Source of the DNA: Bugula neritina
Taxonomy: Eukaryota; Bryozoa; Gymnolaemata; Cheilostomatida; Bugulidae
Length of the DNA: 64,000 nt
NCBI GenBank assembly: GCA_964035545.1
Contig: CAXIUT010000230.1
Location: 1,116,001 to 1,180,000 of the forward strand
Reading direction: 5' to 3'
How positions within the stretch are numbered: position 1 is the stretch's first letter; each line of letters begins with the position of its first letter. This document shows positions 44,601 through 59,469 of this stretch, piece after piece. Below the pieces are notes generated by a model. The model saw only the letters and a program-made list of their open reading frames with translations. It made no database searches and was not told the DNA's origin. The translations under genes were made by a program, and so were the position numbers.

Positions 44601-46505
44601 ACACTGCAACACATTAAAACATACTGCAACATACTGAAACATACTGCAACATACTGAAATACACTGTGACACACTGCAATACACTGCAACATACTGCAAC
44701 ATACTGCAACATACTGCAACATACTGAATTACACTGGAACATATCGATATACACTGCAACACATTGAAATATACTGCAACACACTGAACCATATGGCAAC
44801 ATACCAAAATTTACTGCGACACACTGAAAAATACAGCAACATACGAATTATACTTCAAGTGGTGCAACATACTGAAATACAATGTGACACACTGAAATAC
44901 ACTGCAACATACTGCAACATACTGCAACATACTAAAATACACTGCAACACATTAAAATATACTGCAACATACTGAAACATACTGCAACATACTGAAATAC
45001 ACTGTGACACACTGAAATACACTGCAACATACTGCAAGATACCGCAACCTACTGAAATATACTGTAACATATTGAAATGCACTGCATCATACTGCAACAT
45101 ACTGCAACATACTAAAATACACTGCAACACATTAAAATATACTGCAACATACTGAAACATACTGCAACATACTGAAATACACTGTGACATACTGAAATAC
45201 ACTGCAACATACTGCAAGATACCGCAACCTACTGAAATACACTGTAACATATTGAAATACACTGCATCATACTGCAACATACTGAATTACACTGGAACAT
45301 ATTGATTTACACTGCAACACATTGAAATATACTGCAACACACTGAAACATACGGCAATATACCAAAATATACTGCGACACCTTGAAAAATACTGCAACAT
45401 ACGAAATATACTGCAAGTGGTGGAACATACTGAAATACAATGTGACACACTGGAATACACTGCAACATACTGCAACATACTGCAACATACTGAAATACAC
45501 TGTAACATATTGAATTACACTGCATCATACTGCAACACACTGAAAAACACTGGAACATATTGATATGCACTGCAACTCATTGAAATATACTGCAACACAC
45601 TGCAACATACGGCAGCATACCGAAATATACTGCGACACCTTGAAAAATACTGCAACATACTGAAATATACTGCAAGTGGTGCAACATACTGAATTACACT
45701 CTAACATACTGAAATATGCTGTAGCATACTGAAATACACTGCAACACACTGAAGTATACTGTAATACGCTGAAATGTAATGCAACATACTGAATTATACT
45801 GCAACATAGTGCAACATACTGAAATACACTGTGACACACTGAAATACACTGAAACATAATGCAACATACTGCAACATACTGAAATACACTGTAACATATC
45901 GAAATACACTGCAACATACTGCAACATACTGCAACATACTGAAATACACCGTAACATATCGAAATACACTGCAACATACTGCAACATACTGAAATGCACC
46001 GGAACATAATGGAATACCCTGCAACAGATTGAAATATACTGCGACAGACTGAAACATAAGGTAACGCAATGAAGTATACTGCGACACATTAAAATATACT
46101 GCAACATACTGAAATATACTGCAACATACTGAAATGTAATGTAATATACAGAAATGTACTGTAACATACTGAATTACACTCTAACATACTGAAACATGCT
46201 GTAGCATACTGAAATACACTGCAACACACTGAAGTATACTGTAATACACTGAAATGTGATGCAACATACTGAATTATACTGCAACATAGTGCAACATACT
46301 GAAATACACTACAACAAACTGCAACATACTGAAATACACTGGAACATATTGAAATACACTGCGACACATTGAAACATACTGCAACATACTGAAATACACT
46401 GGGACACATTGAAATATACTGTAACATACTGTAACATAATAAAATACACTGCAACACATTAAAATATACTGCAACATACTGAAACATACTGCAACATACC
46501 GAAAT
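39177..46505. repeat. Higher-order unit, partial copy 3, disrupted by a duplication
   Basis: Opens with the same units as copies 1 and 2 and keeps the 338-bp pair (39,590 and 39,928). It parts from copy 2 near 40,340, where flank-type sequence begins. The 4,865-bp tandem duplication then brings core sequence back at 41,641. So this is a broken copy at the core edge rather than a full unit. Confidence 0.7.
41641..46505. repeat. 4,865-bp tandem duplication, copy 2
   Basis: No length change relative to copy 1 is needed over 4,865 bp. I found only a handful of substitutions, for example 40,565/45,430 (T/C), 40,903/45,768 (A/G), 39,901/44,766 (A/G) and 41,634/46,499 (T/C). It is among the youngest events in the window. 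At 46,506 the sequence continues into right-flank repeats, which is the continuation that copy 1 lost. Confidence 0.9.
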
Positions 46506-48335
46506 ACACTGTGACACACTGAAATACACTGCAACATACTGAAATACATTGCAACACATTAAAATATATTGCGACATACTGAAACATACTGCAACATGCT
46601 GAAATATACTGCAACATAGTGAAATACACTATCACATATTGAAATATACTGCAACATACTGAATTACACTCTAACATACTGAAATATGCTGTAGCATACT
46701 GAAATACACTGCAACACACTGAAGTATACTGTAATACACTGAAATGTAATGCAGAATACTGAATTATACTGCAACATAGTGCAACATACTGAAATACACT
46801 ACAACATACTGCAACATACTGAAATACACTGGAACATATTGAAATACACTGCGACACATTGAAACATACTGCAACATACTGAAATATACTGCAAGATACT
46901 GCAACATACTGAAACAGACTGTGACATACTGAAATACACTGCAACATACTGCAAGATACCGCAACCTACTGAAATACACTGTAACATATTGAAATACACT
47001 GCATCATATTGCAACATACTGAATTACACTGGAACATATTGATTTACACTGCAACACATTGAAATATACTGCAACACACTGAAACATACGGCAATATACC
47101 AAAATATACTGCGACACCTTGAAAAATACTGCAACATACGAAATATACTGCAAGTGGTGGAACATACTGAAATACAATGTGACACACTGGAATACACTGC
47201 AACATACTGCAACATACTGCAACATACTGAAATACACTGTAACATATTGAATTACACTGCATCACACTGCAACATACTGAAAAACACTGGAACATATTGA
47301 TATGCACTGCAACTCATTGAAATATACTGCAACACACTGCAACATACGGCAGCATACCGAAATATACTGCGACGCCTTGAAAAATACTGCAACATACTGA
47401 AATATACTGCAAGTGGTGCAACATACTGAATTACACTCTAACATACTGAAATATGCTGTAGCATACTGAAATACACTGCAACACACTGAAGTATACTGTA
47501 ATACACTGAAATGTAATGCAACATACTGAATTATACTGCAACATAGTGCAACATACTGAAATACACTGTGACACACTGAAATACACTGAAACATAATGCA
47601 ACATACTGCAACATACTGAAATACACTGTAACATATCGAAATACACTGCAACATACTGCAACATACTGCAACATACTGAAATACACCGTAACATATCGAA
47701 ATACACTGCAACATACTGCAACATACTGAAATGCACCGGAACATAATGGAATACCCTGCAACAGATTGAAATATACTGCAACAGACTGAAACATAAGGTA
47801 ACACAATGAAGTATACTGCGACACATTAAAATATACTGCAACATACTGAAATATACTGCAACATACTGAAATGTAATCTATTATACAGAAATGTACTGTA
47901 ACATACTGAATTACACTCTAACATACTGAAACATGCTGTAGCATACTGAAATACACTGCAACACACTGAAGTATACTGTAATACACTGAAATGTGATGCA
48001 ACATACTGAATTATACTGCAACAAACTGCAACATACTGAAATACACTGGAACATATTGAAATACACTGCGACACATTGAAACATACTGCAACATACTGAA
48101 ATACACTGGGATACATTGAAATATACTGTAACATACTGCAACATACTAAAATACACTGCAACACATTAAAATATACTGCAACATACTGAAACATACTGCA
48201 ACATACTGAAATACACTGTGACACACTGAAATACACTGCAACATACTGCAACATACTGCAACATACTGCAACATACTGAATTACACTGGAACATGTTGAT
48301 ATACACTGCAACACATTGAAATATACTGCAACACA
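45632..48335. repeat. Right-flank segment shared with left flank
   Basis: Partner of 2,940-5,640. The first part lies at the end of the second 4,865-bp duplication copy; the rest continues into the right flank. This supports placing the original core/flank junction a little upstream, near 40.4 kb and, in its duplicate, near 45.3 kb. Confidence 0.82.
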
Positions 48336-51005
48336 CTGAACCATATGGCAACATACCGAAATTTACTGCGACACACTGAAAAATACAGCAACATACGAAT
48401 TATACTTCAAGTGGTGCAACATACTGAAATACAATGTGACACACTGAAATACACTGCAACATACTGCAACATACTGCAACATACTAAAATACACTGCAAC
48501 ACATTAAAATATACTGCAACATACTGAAACATACTGCAACATACTGAAATACACTGTGACACACTGAAACACACTGCAACATACTGCAACATACTGCAAC
48601 ATACTGCAACATACTGAATTACACTGGAACATATCGATATACACTGCAACACATTGAAATATACTGCAACACACTGAACCATATGGCAACATACCGAAAT
48701 TTACTGCGACACACTGAAAAATTTTGCAACATTCGAATTATACTTCAAGTGGTGCAACATACTGAAATACAATGTGACGCACTGAAATACACTGCAACAT
48801 ACTGCAACATACTGCAACATACTAAAATACACTGCAACACATTAAAATATACTGCAACATACTGAAACATACTGCAACATACTGAAATACACTGTGACAC
48901 ACTGAAATACACTGCAACATACTGCAAGATACCGCAACCTACTGAAATACACTGTAACATATTGAAATGCACTGCATCATACTGCAACATACTGCAACAT
49001 ACTAAAATACACTGCAACACATTAAAATATACTGCAACATACTGAAACATACTGCAACATACTGAAATACACTGTGACACACTGAAATACACTGCAACAT
49101 ACTGCAAGATACCGCAACCTACTGAAATACACTGTAACATATTGAAATGCACTGCATCATACTGCAACATACTGCAACATACTAAAATACACTGCAACAC
49201 ATTAAAATATACTGCAACATACTGAAACATACTGCAACATACTGAAATACACTGTGACATACTGAAATACACTGCAACATACTGCAAGATACCGCAACCT
49301 ACTGAAATACACTGTAACATATTGAAATACACTGCATCATAGTGCAACATACTGAATTACACTGGAACATATTGATTTACACTGCAACACATTGAAATAT
49401 ACTGCAACACACTGAAACATACGGCAATATACCGAAATATACTTCGACACCTTGAAAAATACTGCAACATACGAAATATACTGCAAGTGGTGGAACATAC
49501 TGAAATACAATGTGACACACTGGAATACACTGCAACATACTGCAACATACTGCAACGTACTGAAATACACTGTAACATATTGAATTACACTGCATCATAC
49601 TGCAACACACTGAAAAACACTGGAACATATTGATATGCACTGCAACTCATTGAAATATACTGCAACACACTGCAACATACGGCAGCATACCGAAATATAC
49701 TGCGACACCTTGAAAAATACTGCAACATACTGAAATATACCGCAAGTGGTGCAACATACTGAATTACACTCTAACATACTGAAATATGCTGTAGCATACT
49801 GAAATACACTACAACACACTGAAGTATACTGTAATACACTGAAATGTAATGCAACATACTGAACTATACTGCAACATAGTGCAACATACTGAAATACACT
49901 GTGACACACTGAAATACACTGAAACATAATGCAACATACTGCAACATACTGAAATACACTGTTACATATCGAAATACACTGCAACATACTGCAACATACT
50001 GCAACATACTGAAATACACCGTAACATATCGAAATACACTGCAACATACTGCAACATACTGAAATGCACCGGAACATAATGGAATACCCTGCAACAGATT
50101 GAAATATACTGCAACAGACTGAAACATAAGGTAACACAATGAAGTATACTGCGACACATTAAAATATACTGCAACATACTGAAATATACTGCAACATACT
50201 GAAATGTAATGTATTATACAGAAATGTACTGTAACATACTGAATTACACTCTAACATACTGAAACATGCTGTAGCATACTGAAATACACTGCAACACACT
50301 GAAGTATACTGTAATACACTGAAATGTGATGCAACATACTGAATTATACTGCAACAAACTGCAACATACTGAAATACACTGGAACATATTGAAATACACT
50401 GCGACACATTGAAACATACTGCAACATACTGAAATACACTGGGACACATTGAAATATACTGTAACATACTGCAACATACTAAAATACGCTGCAACACATT
50501 AAAATATACTGCAACATACTGAAACATACTGCAACATACTGAAATACACTGTAACACACTGAAATACACTGCAACATACTGCAACATACTGCAACATACT
50601 GAATTACACTGGAACATGTTGATATACACTGCAACACATTGAAATATACTGCAACACACTAAACCATATGGCAACATACCAAAATTTACTGCGACACACT
50701 GAAAAATACAGCAACATACGAATTATACTTCAAGTGGTGCAACATACTGAAATACAATGTGACACACTGAAATACACTGCAACATACTGCAACATACTGC
50801 AACATACTAAAATACACTGCAACACATTAAAATATACTGCAACATACTGAAACATACTGCAACATACTGAAATACACTGTGACACACTGAAATACACTGC
50901 AACATACTGCAACATACTGCAACATACTGCAACATACTGAATTACACTGGAACATATCGATATACACTGCAACACATTGAAATATACTGCAACACACTGA
51001 ACCAT

Positions 51006-52820
51006 ATGGCAACATACCGAAATTTACTGCGACACACTGAAAAATACAGCAACATACGAATTATACTTCAAGTGGTGCAACATACTGAAATACAATGTGA
51101 CACACTGAAATACACTGCAACATACTGCAACATACTAAAATACACTGCAACACATTAAAATATACTGCAACATACTGAAACATACTGCAACATACTGAAA
51201 TACACTGTGACACACTGAAATACACTGCAACATACTGCAACATACTGCAACATACTGCAACATACTGAATTACACTGGAACATATCGATATACACTGCAA
51301 CACATTGAAATATACTGCAACACAATGAACCATATGGCAACATACCGAAATTTACTGCGACACACTGAAAAATACTGCAACATACGAATTATACTTCAAG
51401 TGGTGCAACATACTGAAATACAATGTGACACACTGAAATACACTGCAACATACTGCAACATACATCAACATACTGAAATATTGTGCGACACATTGAAATA
51501 TACTGCAACGTATTGAAATATACTGTAACATACTGCAACATACTAAAATACACTGCAACATACTGAAATACATTGCAACACATTAAAATATACTGCGACA
51601 TACTGAAACATACTGCAACATGCTGAAAAATACTGCAACATACTGAAAGACACTATCACATATTGAAATATACTGCAACATACTGAATTACACTCTAACA
51701 TACTGAAATATGCTGTAGCATACTGAAATACACTGCAACACACTGAAGTATACTGTAATACACTGAAATGTAATGCAACATACTGAATTATACTGCAACA
51801 TAGTGCAACATACTGAAATACACTACAACATACTGCAACATACTGAAATACACTGGAACATATTGAAATACACTGCGACACATTGAAACATACTGCAACA
51901 TACTGAAGTATACTGCAAGATACTGCAACATACTGAAACAGACTGTGACATACTGAAATACACTGCAACATACTGCAAGATACCGCAACCTACTGAAATA
52001 CACTGTAACATATTGAAATACACTGCATAATACTGCAACATACTGAATTACACTGGAACATATTGATATACACTGCAACACACTGAAATATACTGCAACA
52101 CACTGAAACATACGGCAATATACCAAAATATACTGCGACACCTTGAAAAATACTGCAACATACGAAATATACTGCAAGTGGTGCAACATACTGAAATACA
52201 ATGTGACACACTGGAATACACTGCAACATAATGCAACATACTGAAATATTGTGCGACACAATAAAATATACTGCAACATATTGAAATATACTGTAATATA
52301 CTGCAACATACTAAAATACACTGCAACACATTAAAATATACTGCAACATACTGAAACATACTGCAACATACTGAAATACACTGTGACACACTGAAATACA
52401 CTGCAACATACTGCAACATACTGCAACATACTAAAATACACTGCAAGACATTAAAATATACTGCAACATACTGAAACATACTGCAACATACTGAAATATA
52501 CTGCAACACACTGAAACATACGGCAACATACCGAAATAAACTGCAACACGTTGAAAATTATTTAAACATACTGAAATATACTGCGACGCCTTAAAATATA
52601 CTGCAACATACTGAAATAGACTGCAAGTGGTGCAACATACTGAAATACACTGTGACACACTGAAATACACTGCAACATACTGAAACATACTGCAACATAC
52701 TGAAATATTGTGCGACACACTGAAATACACTGCAATATACTGCAACATACTGCAACATACTGAATTACACTGGAACATATTGATATACACTGCAACACAT
52801 TGAAATATACTGCAACACAC
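51006..52820. repeat. 2,852-bp repeat in right flank, copy 1
   Basis: CATATG blocks 51006 and 51334 match 53848 and 54186. The first interval is 328 rather than 338 bp, because one TACTGCAACA unit is missing near 51,125. The match persists at offset 2,852 through the GTTGAAAATTATTT module (52,549 and 55,401) and stops at 52,821, where CTGCAACATACAGCAGC replaces the expected CATATG block. Confidence 0.78.
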
Positions 52821-53847
52821 TGCAACATACAGCAGCATACCGAAATATACTGCGACACCTTGAAAAATACTGCAACATACTGAAATATACTGCAAGTGGT
52901 GCAACATACTGAATTACACTCTAACATACTGAAATATGCTGTAGCATACTGAAATACACTGCAACACACTGAAGTATACTGTAATACACTGAAATGTAAT
53001 GCAACATACTGAATTATACTGCAACATAGTGCAACATACTGAAATACACTGTGACACACTGAAATACACTGAAACATAATGCAACATACTGCAACATACT
53101 GAAATACACTGTAACATATCGAAATACACTGCAACATACTGCAACATACTGCAACATACTGAAATACACCGTAACATATCGAAATACACTGCAACATACT
53201 GCAACATACTGAAATGCACCGGAACATAATGGAATACCCTGCAACAGATTGAAATATACTGCAACAGACTGAAACATAAGGTAACACAATGAAGTATACT
53301 GCGACACATTAAAATATACTGCAACATACTGAAATATACTGCAACATACTGAAATGTAATGTATTATACAGAAATGTACTGTAACATACTGAATTACACT
53401 CTAACATACTGAAACATGCTGTAGCATACTGAAATACACTGCAACACACTGAAGTATACTGTAATACAGTGAAATGTGATGCAACATACTGAATTATACT
53501 GCAACATAGTGCAACATACTGAAATACACTACAACAAACTGCAACATACTGAAATACACTGGAACATATTGAAATACACTGCGACACATTGAAACATACT
53601 GCAACATACTGAAATACACTGGGACACATTGAAATATACTGTAACATACTGCAACATACTAAAATACACTGCAACACATTAAAATATACTGCAACATACT
53701 GAAACATACTGCAACATACTGAAATACACTGTGACACACTGAAATACACTGCAACATACTGCAACATACTGCAACATACTGAATTACACTGGAACATGTT
53801 GATATACACTGCAACACATTGAAATATACTGCAACACACTGAACCAT

Positions 53848-55672
53848 ATGGCAACATACCGAAATTTACTGCGACACACTGAAAAATACAGCAACATACG
53901 AATTATACTTCAAGTGGTGCAACATACTGAAATACAATGTGACACACTGAAATACACTGCAACATACTGCAACATACTGCAACATACTAAAATACACTGC
54001 AACACATTAAAATATACTGCAACATACTGAAACATACTGCAACATACTGAAATACACTGTGACACACTGAAATACACTGCAACATACTGCAACATACTGC
54101 AACATACTGCAACATACTGAATTACACTGGAACATATCGATATACACTGCAATACATTGAAATATACTGCAACACACTGAACCATATGGCAACATACCGA
54201 AATTTACTGCGACACACTGAAAAATACTGCAACATACGAATTATACTTCAAGTGGTGCAACATACTGAAATACAATGTGACACACTGAAATACACTGCAA
54301 CATACTGCAACATACTGCAACATACTGAAATATTGTGCGACACATTGAAATATACTGCAACGTATTGAAATATACTGTAACATACTGCAACATACTAAAA
54401 TACACTGCAACATACTGAAATACATTGCAACACATTAAAATATACTGCGACATACTGAAACATACTGCAACATGCTGAAATATACTGCAACATACTGAAA
54501 GACACTATCACATATTGAAATATACTGCAACATACTGAATTACACTCTAACATACTGAAATATGCTGTAGCATACTGAAATACACTGCAACACACTGAAG
54601 TATACTGTAATACACTGAAATGTAATGCAACATACTGAATTATACTGCAACATAGTGCAACATACTGAAATACACTACAACATACTGCAACATACTGAAA
54701 TACACTGGAACATATTGAAATACACTGCGACACATTGAAACATACTGCAACATACTGAAGTATACTGCAAGATACTGCAACATACTGAAACAGACTGTGA
54801 CATACTGAAATACACTGCAACATACTGCAAGATACCGCAACCTACGGAAATACACTGTAACATATTGAAATACACTGCATAATACTGCAACATACTGAAT
54901 TACACTGGAACATATTGATATACACTGCAACACATTGAAATATACTGCAACACACTGAAACATACGGCAATATACCAAAATATACTGCGACACCTTGAAA
55001 AATACTGCAACATACGAAATATACTGCAAGTGGTGCAACATACTGAAATACAATGTGACACACTGGAATACACTGCAACATACTGCAACATACTGAAATA
55101 TTGTGCGACACAATAAAATATACTGCAACATATTGAAATATACTGTAATATACTGCAACGTACTAAAATACACTGCAACACATTAAAATATACTGCAACA
55201 TACTGAAACATACTGCAACATACTGAAATACACTGTGACACACTGAAATACACTGCAACATACTGCAACATACTGCAACATACTAAAATACACTGCAAGA
55301 CATTAAAATATACTGCAACATACTGAAACATACTGCAACATACTGAAATATACTGCAACACACTGAAACATACGGCAACATACCGAAATAAACTGCGACA
55401 CGTTGAAAATTATTTCAACATACTGAAATATACTGCGACGCCTTAAAATATACTGCAACATACTGAAATAGACTGCAAGTGGTGCAACATACTGAAATAC
55501 ACTGTGACACACTGAAATACACTGCAACATACTGCAACATACTGCAACATACTGAAATATTGTGCGACACACTGAAATACACTGCAATATACTGCAACAT
55601 ACTGCAACATACTGAATTACACTGGAACATATTGATATACACTGCAACACATTGAAATATACTGCAACACAC
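53848..55672. repeat. 2,852-bp repeat in right flank, copy 2
   Basis: Partner of the preceding copy. It differs in the GTTGAAAATTATTT module, where this copy has GCGACACG before it and TTTCAAC after it, while copy 1 has the core forms. That contrast suggests gene conversion or exchange with core-like repeats in copy 1. A third, partial relative begins at 57,726. Confidence 0.76.
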
Positions 55673-56040
55673 TGAACCATATGGCAACATACCGAAATTT
55701 ACTGCGACACACTGAAAAATACTGCAACATACGAATTATACTTCAAGCGGTGCAACATACTGAAATACAATGTGACACACTGAAATACACTGCAACATAC
55801 TGCAACATACTGCAACATACTGCAACATACTGAAATATTGTGCGACACATTGAAATATACTGCAACGTATTGAAATATACTGTAACATACTGCAACATAC
55901 TAAAATACACTGCAACATACTGAAATACATTGCAACACATTAAAATATACTGCGACATACTGAAACATACTGCAACATGCTGAAATATACTGCAACATAC
56001 TGAAATACACTATCACATATTGAAATATACTGCAACATAC

Positions 56041-57711
56041 TGAAATATACTGCAACATACTGAAATGTAATGTAATATACAGAAATGTACTGTAACATAC
56101 TGAATTACACTCTAACATACTGAAACATGCTGTAGCATACTGAAATACACTGCAACACACTGAAGTATACTGTAATACACTGAAATGTGATGCAACATAC
56201 TGAATTATACTGCAACATAGTGCAACATACTGAAATACACTACAACAAACTGCAACATACTGAAATACACTGGAACATATTGAAATACACTGCGACACAT
56301 TGAAACATACTGCAACATACTGAAATACACTGGGACACATTGAAATATACTGTAACATACTGTAACATAATAAAATACACTGCAACACATTAAAATATAC
56401 TGCAACATACTGAAACATACTGCAACATACTGAAATACACTGTGACACACTGAAATACACTGCAACATACTGAAATACATTGCAACACATTAAAATATAT
56501 TGCGACATACTGAAACATACTGCAACATGCTGAAATATACTGCAACATACTGAAATACACTATCACATATTGAAATATACTGCAACATACTGAATTACAC
56601 TCTAACATACTGAAATATGCTTTAGCATACTGAAATACACTGCAACACACTGAAGTATACTGTAATACACTGAAATGTAATGCAAAATACTAAATTATAC
56701 TGCAACATAGTGCAACATACTGAAATACACTACAACATACTGAAACATACTGAAATACACTGGAACATATTGAAATACACTGCGACACATTGAAACATAC
56801 TGCAACATACTGAAATATACTGCAAGATACTGCAACATACTGAAACAGACTGTGACAAACTGAAATACACTGCAACATACTGCAAGATACCGCAACCTAC
56901 TGAAATACACTGTAACATGTTGAAATACACTGCATCATACTGCAACATACTGAATTACACTGGAACATATTGATTTACACTGCAACACATTGAAATATAC
57001 TGCAACACACTGAAACATACGGCAATATACCAAAATATACTGCGACACCTTAAAAAATACTGCAACATACGAAATATACTGCAAGTGGTGGAACATACTG
57101 AAATACAATGTGACACACTGGAATACACTGCAACATACTGCAACATACTGCAACATACTGAAATACACTGTAACATATTGAATTACACTGCATCATACTG
57201 CAACATACTGAAAAACACTGGAACATATTGATATGCACTGCAACTCATTGAAATATACTGCAACACACTGCAACATACGGCAGCATACCGAAATATACTG
57301 CGACACCTTGAAAAATACTGCAACATACTGAAATATACTGCAAGTGGTGCAACATACTGAATTACACTCTAACATACTGAAATATGCTGTAGCATACTGA
57401 ATTACACTGCAACACACTGAAGTATACTGTAATACACTGAAATGTAATGCAACATACTGAATTATACTGCAACATAGTGCAACATACTGAAATACACTGT
57501 GACACACCGAAATACACTGAAACATAATGCAACATACTGCAACATACTGAAATACACTGTAACATATCGAAATACACTGCAACATACTGCAACATACTGC
57601 AACATACTGAAATACACCGTAACATATCGAAATACACTGCAACATACTGCAACATACTGAAATGCACCGGAACATAATGGAATACCCTGCAACAGATTGA
57701 AATATACTGCA
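56041..57711. repeat. Repeat of 46,110-47,780 at offset 9,931
   Basis: Modules match at a constant offset of 9,931 across about 1.67 kb, including the GCACCGGAAC marks at 47,733 and 57,664. Just past the right end this segment jumps early to a CATATG block (57,726), while the 47-kb copy continues for about 560 bp more. The shift occurs between ACAGACTGAAACAT and ACACACTGAACCAT, two similar units. Confidence 0.78.
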
Positions 57712-59469
57712 ACACACTGAACCATATGGCAACATACCGAAATTTACTGCGACACACTGAAAAATACTGCAACATACGAATTATACTTCAAGTGGTGCAA
57801 CATACTGAAATACAATGTGACACACTGAAATACACTGCAACATACTGCAACATACTGCAACATACTGAAATATTGTGCGACACATTGAAATATACTGCAA
57901 CGTATTGAAATATACTGTAACATACTGCAACATACTAAAATACACTGCAACATACTGAAATACATTGCAACACATTAAAATATACTGCGACATACTGAAA
58001 CATACTGCAACATGCTGAAATATACTGCAACATACTGAAAGACACTATCACATATTGAAATATACTGCAACATACTGAATTACACTCTAACATACTGAAA
58101 TATGCTGTAGCATACTGAAATACACTGCAACACACTGAAGTATACTGTAATACACTGAAATGTAATGCAACATACTGAATTATACTGCAACATAGTGCAA
58201 CATACTGAAATACACTACAACATACTGCAACATACTGAAATACACTGGAACATATTGAAATACACTGCGACACATTGAAACATACTGCAACATACTGAAG
58301 TATACTGCAAGATACTGCAACATACTGAAATATTGTGCGACACAATAAAATATACTGCAACATATTGAAATATACTGTAACATACTGCAACATACTAAAA
58401 TAGACTGCAACACATTAAAATATACTGCAACATACTGAAACATACTGCAACATACTGAAATACACTGTGACACACTGAAATACACTGCAACATACTGCAA
58501 CATACTGCAACATACTAAAATACACTGCAAGACATTAAAATATACTGCAACATACTGAAACATACTGCAACATACTGAAATATACTGCAACACACTGAAA
58601 CATACGGCAACATACCGAAATAAACTGCGACACGTTGAAAATTATTTCAACATACTGAAATATACTGCGACGCCTTAAAATATACTGCAACTTACTGAAA
58701 TAGACTGCAAGTGGTGCAACATACTGAAATACACTGTGACACACTGAAATACACTGCAACATACTGCAACATACTGCAACATACTGAAATATTGTGCGAC
58801 ACACTGAAATACACTGCAATATACTGCAACATACTGCAACATACAGAATTACACTGGAACATATTGATATACACTGCAACACATTGAAATATACAGCAAC
58901 ACACTGAACCATATGGCAACATACCGAAATTTACTGCGACACACTGAAAAATACTGCAACATATGAAATATACTTCAAGCGGTGCAACATACTGAAATAC
59001 AATGTGACACACTGAAATACACTGCAACATACTGCAACATACTGCAACATACTGCAACATACTGCAACATACTGAAATATTGTGCGACACATTGAAATAT
59101 ACTGCAACGTATTGAAATATACTGTAACATACTGCAACATACTAAAATACACTGCAATATACTGAAATACATTGCAACACATTAAAATATACTGCGACAT
59201 ACTGAAACATACTGCAACATGATGAAATATACTGCAACATACTGAAATACACTGTCACATATTGAAATATACTGCAACATACTGAATTACACTCTAACAT
59301 ACTGAAATATGCTGTAGCATACTGAAATACACTGCAACACACTGAAGTATACTGTAATACACTGAAATGTAATGCAACATACTGAATTATACTGCAACAT
59401 AGTGCAACATACTGAAATACACTGTGACACACTGAAATACACTGAAACATAATGCAACATACTGCAACA

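Larger units (their letters stand above)
10968..46505. repeat. Core domain: homogenised higher-order repeat
   Basis: CATATG blocks are dense here and recur at fixed spacings: 338 bp in pairs, then 518, 1,226 and 2,055 bp. Of 31 blocks from 11,306 to 44,793, 29 share one derived haplotype. Only 39,590 and 44,455 keep an intermediate one. A private variant, GTGGTGACACAT, marks the first block of 11 pairs and is absent from both flanks. An A5 to A6 slip creating an 11-bp unit (for example near 12,052 and 21,920) is also core-specific. Flank-type sequence reappears at about 40.4-41.64 kb and 45.3-46.5 kb, so the original core edge was probably near 40.4 kb and was later duplicated. Confidence 0.82.

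Noticed and set aside
36776-46505. 4,865-bp duplication as an assembly error
   Set aside because: Not excluded, but the copies differ at several single bases and copy 2 continues into different sequence from copy 1, which is easier to explain by a real tandem duplication. Long reads would settle it.
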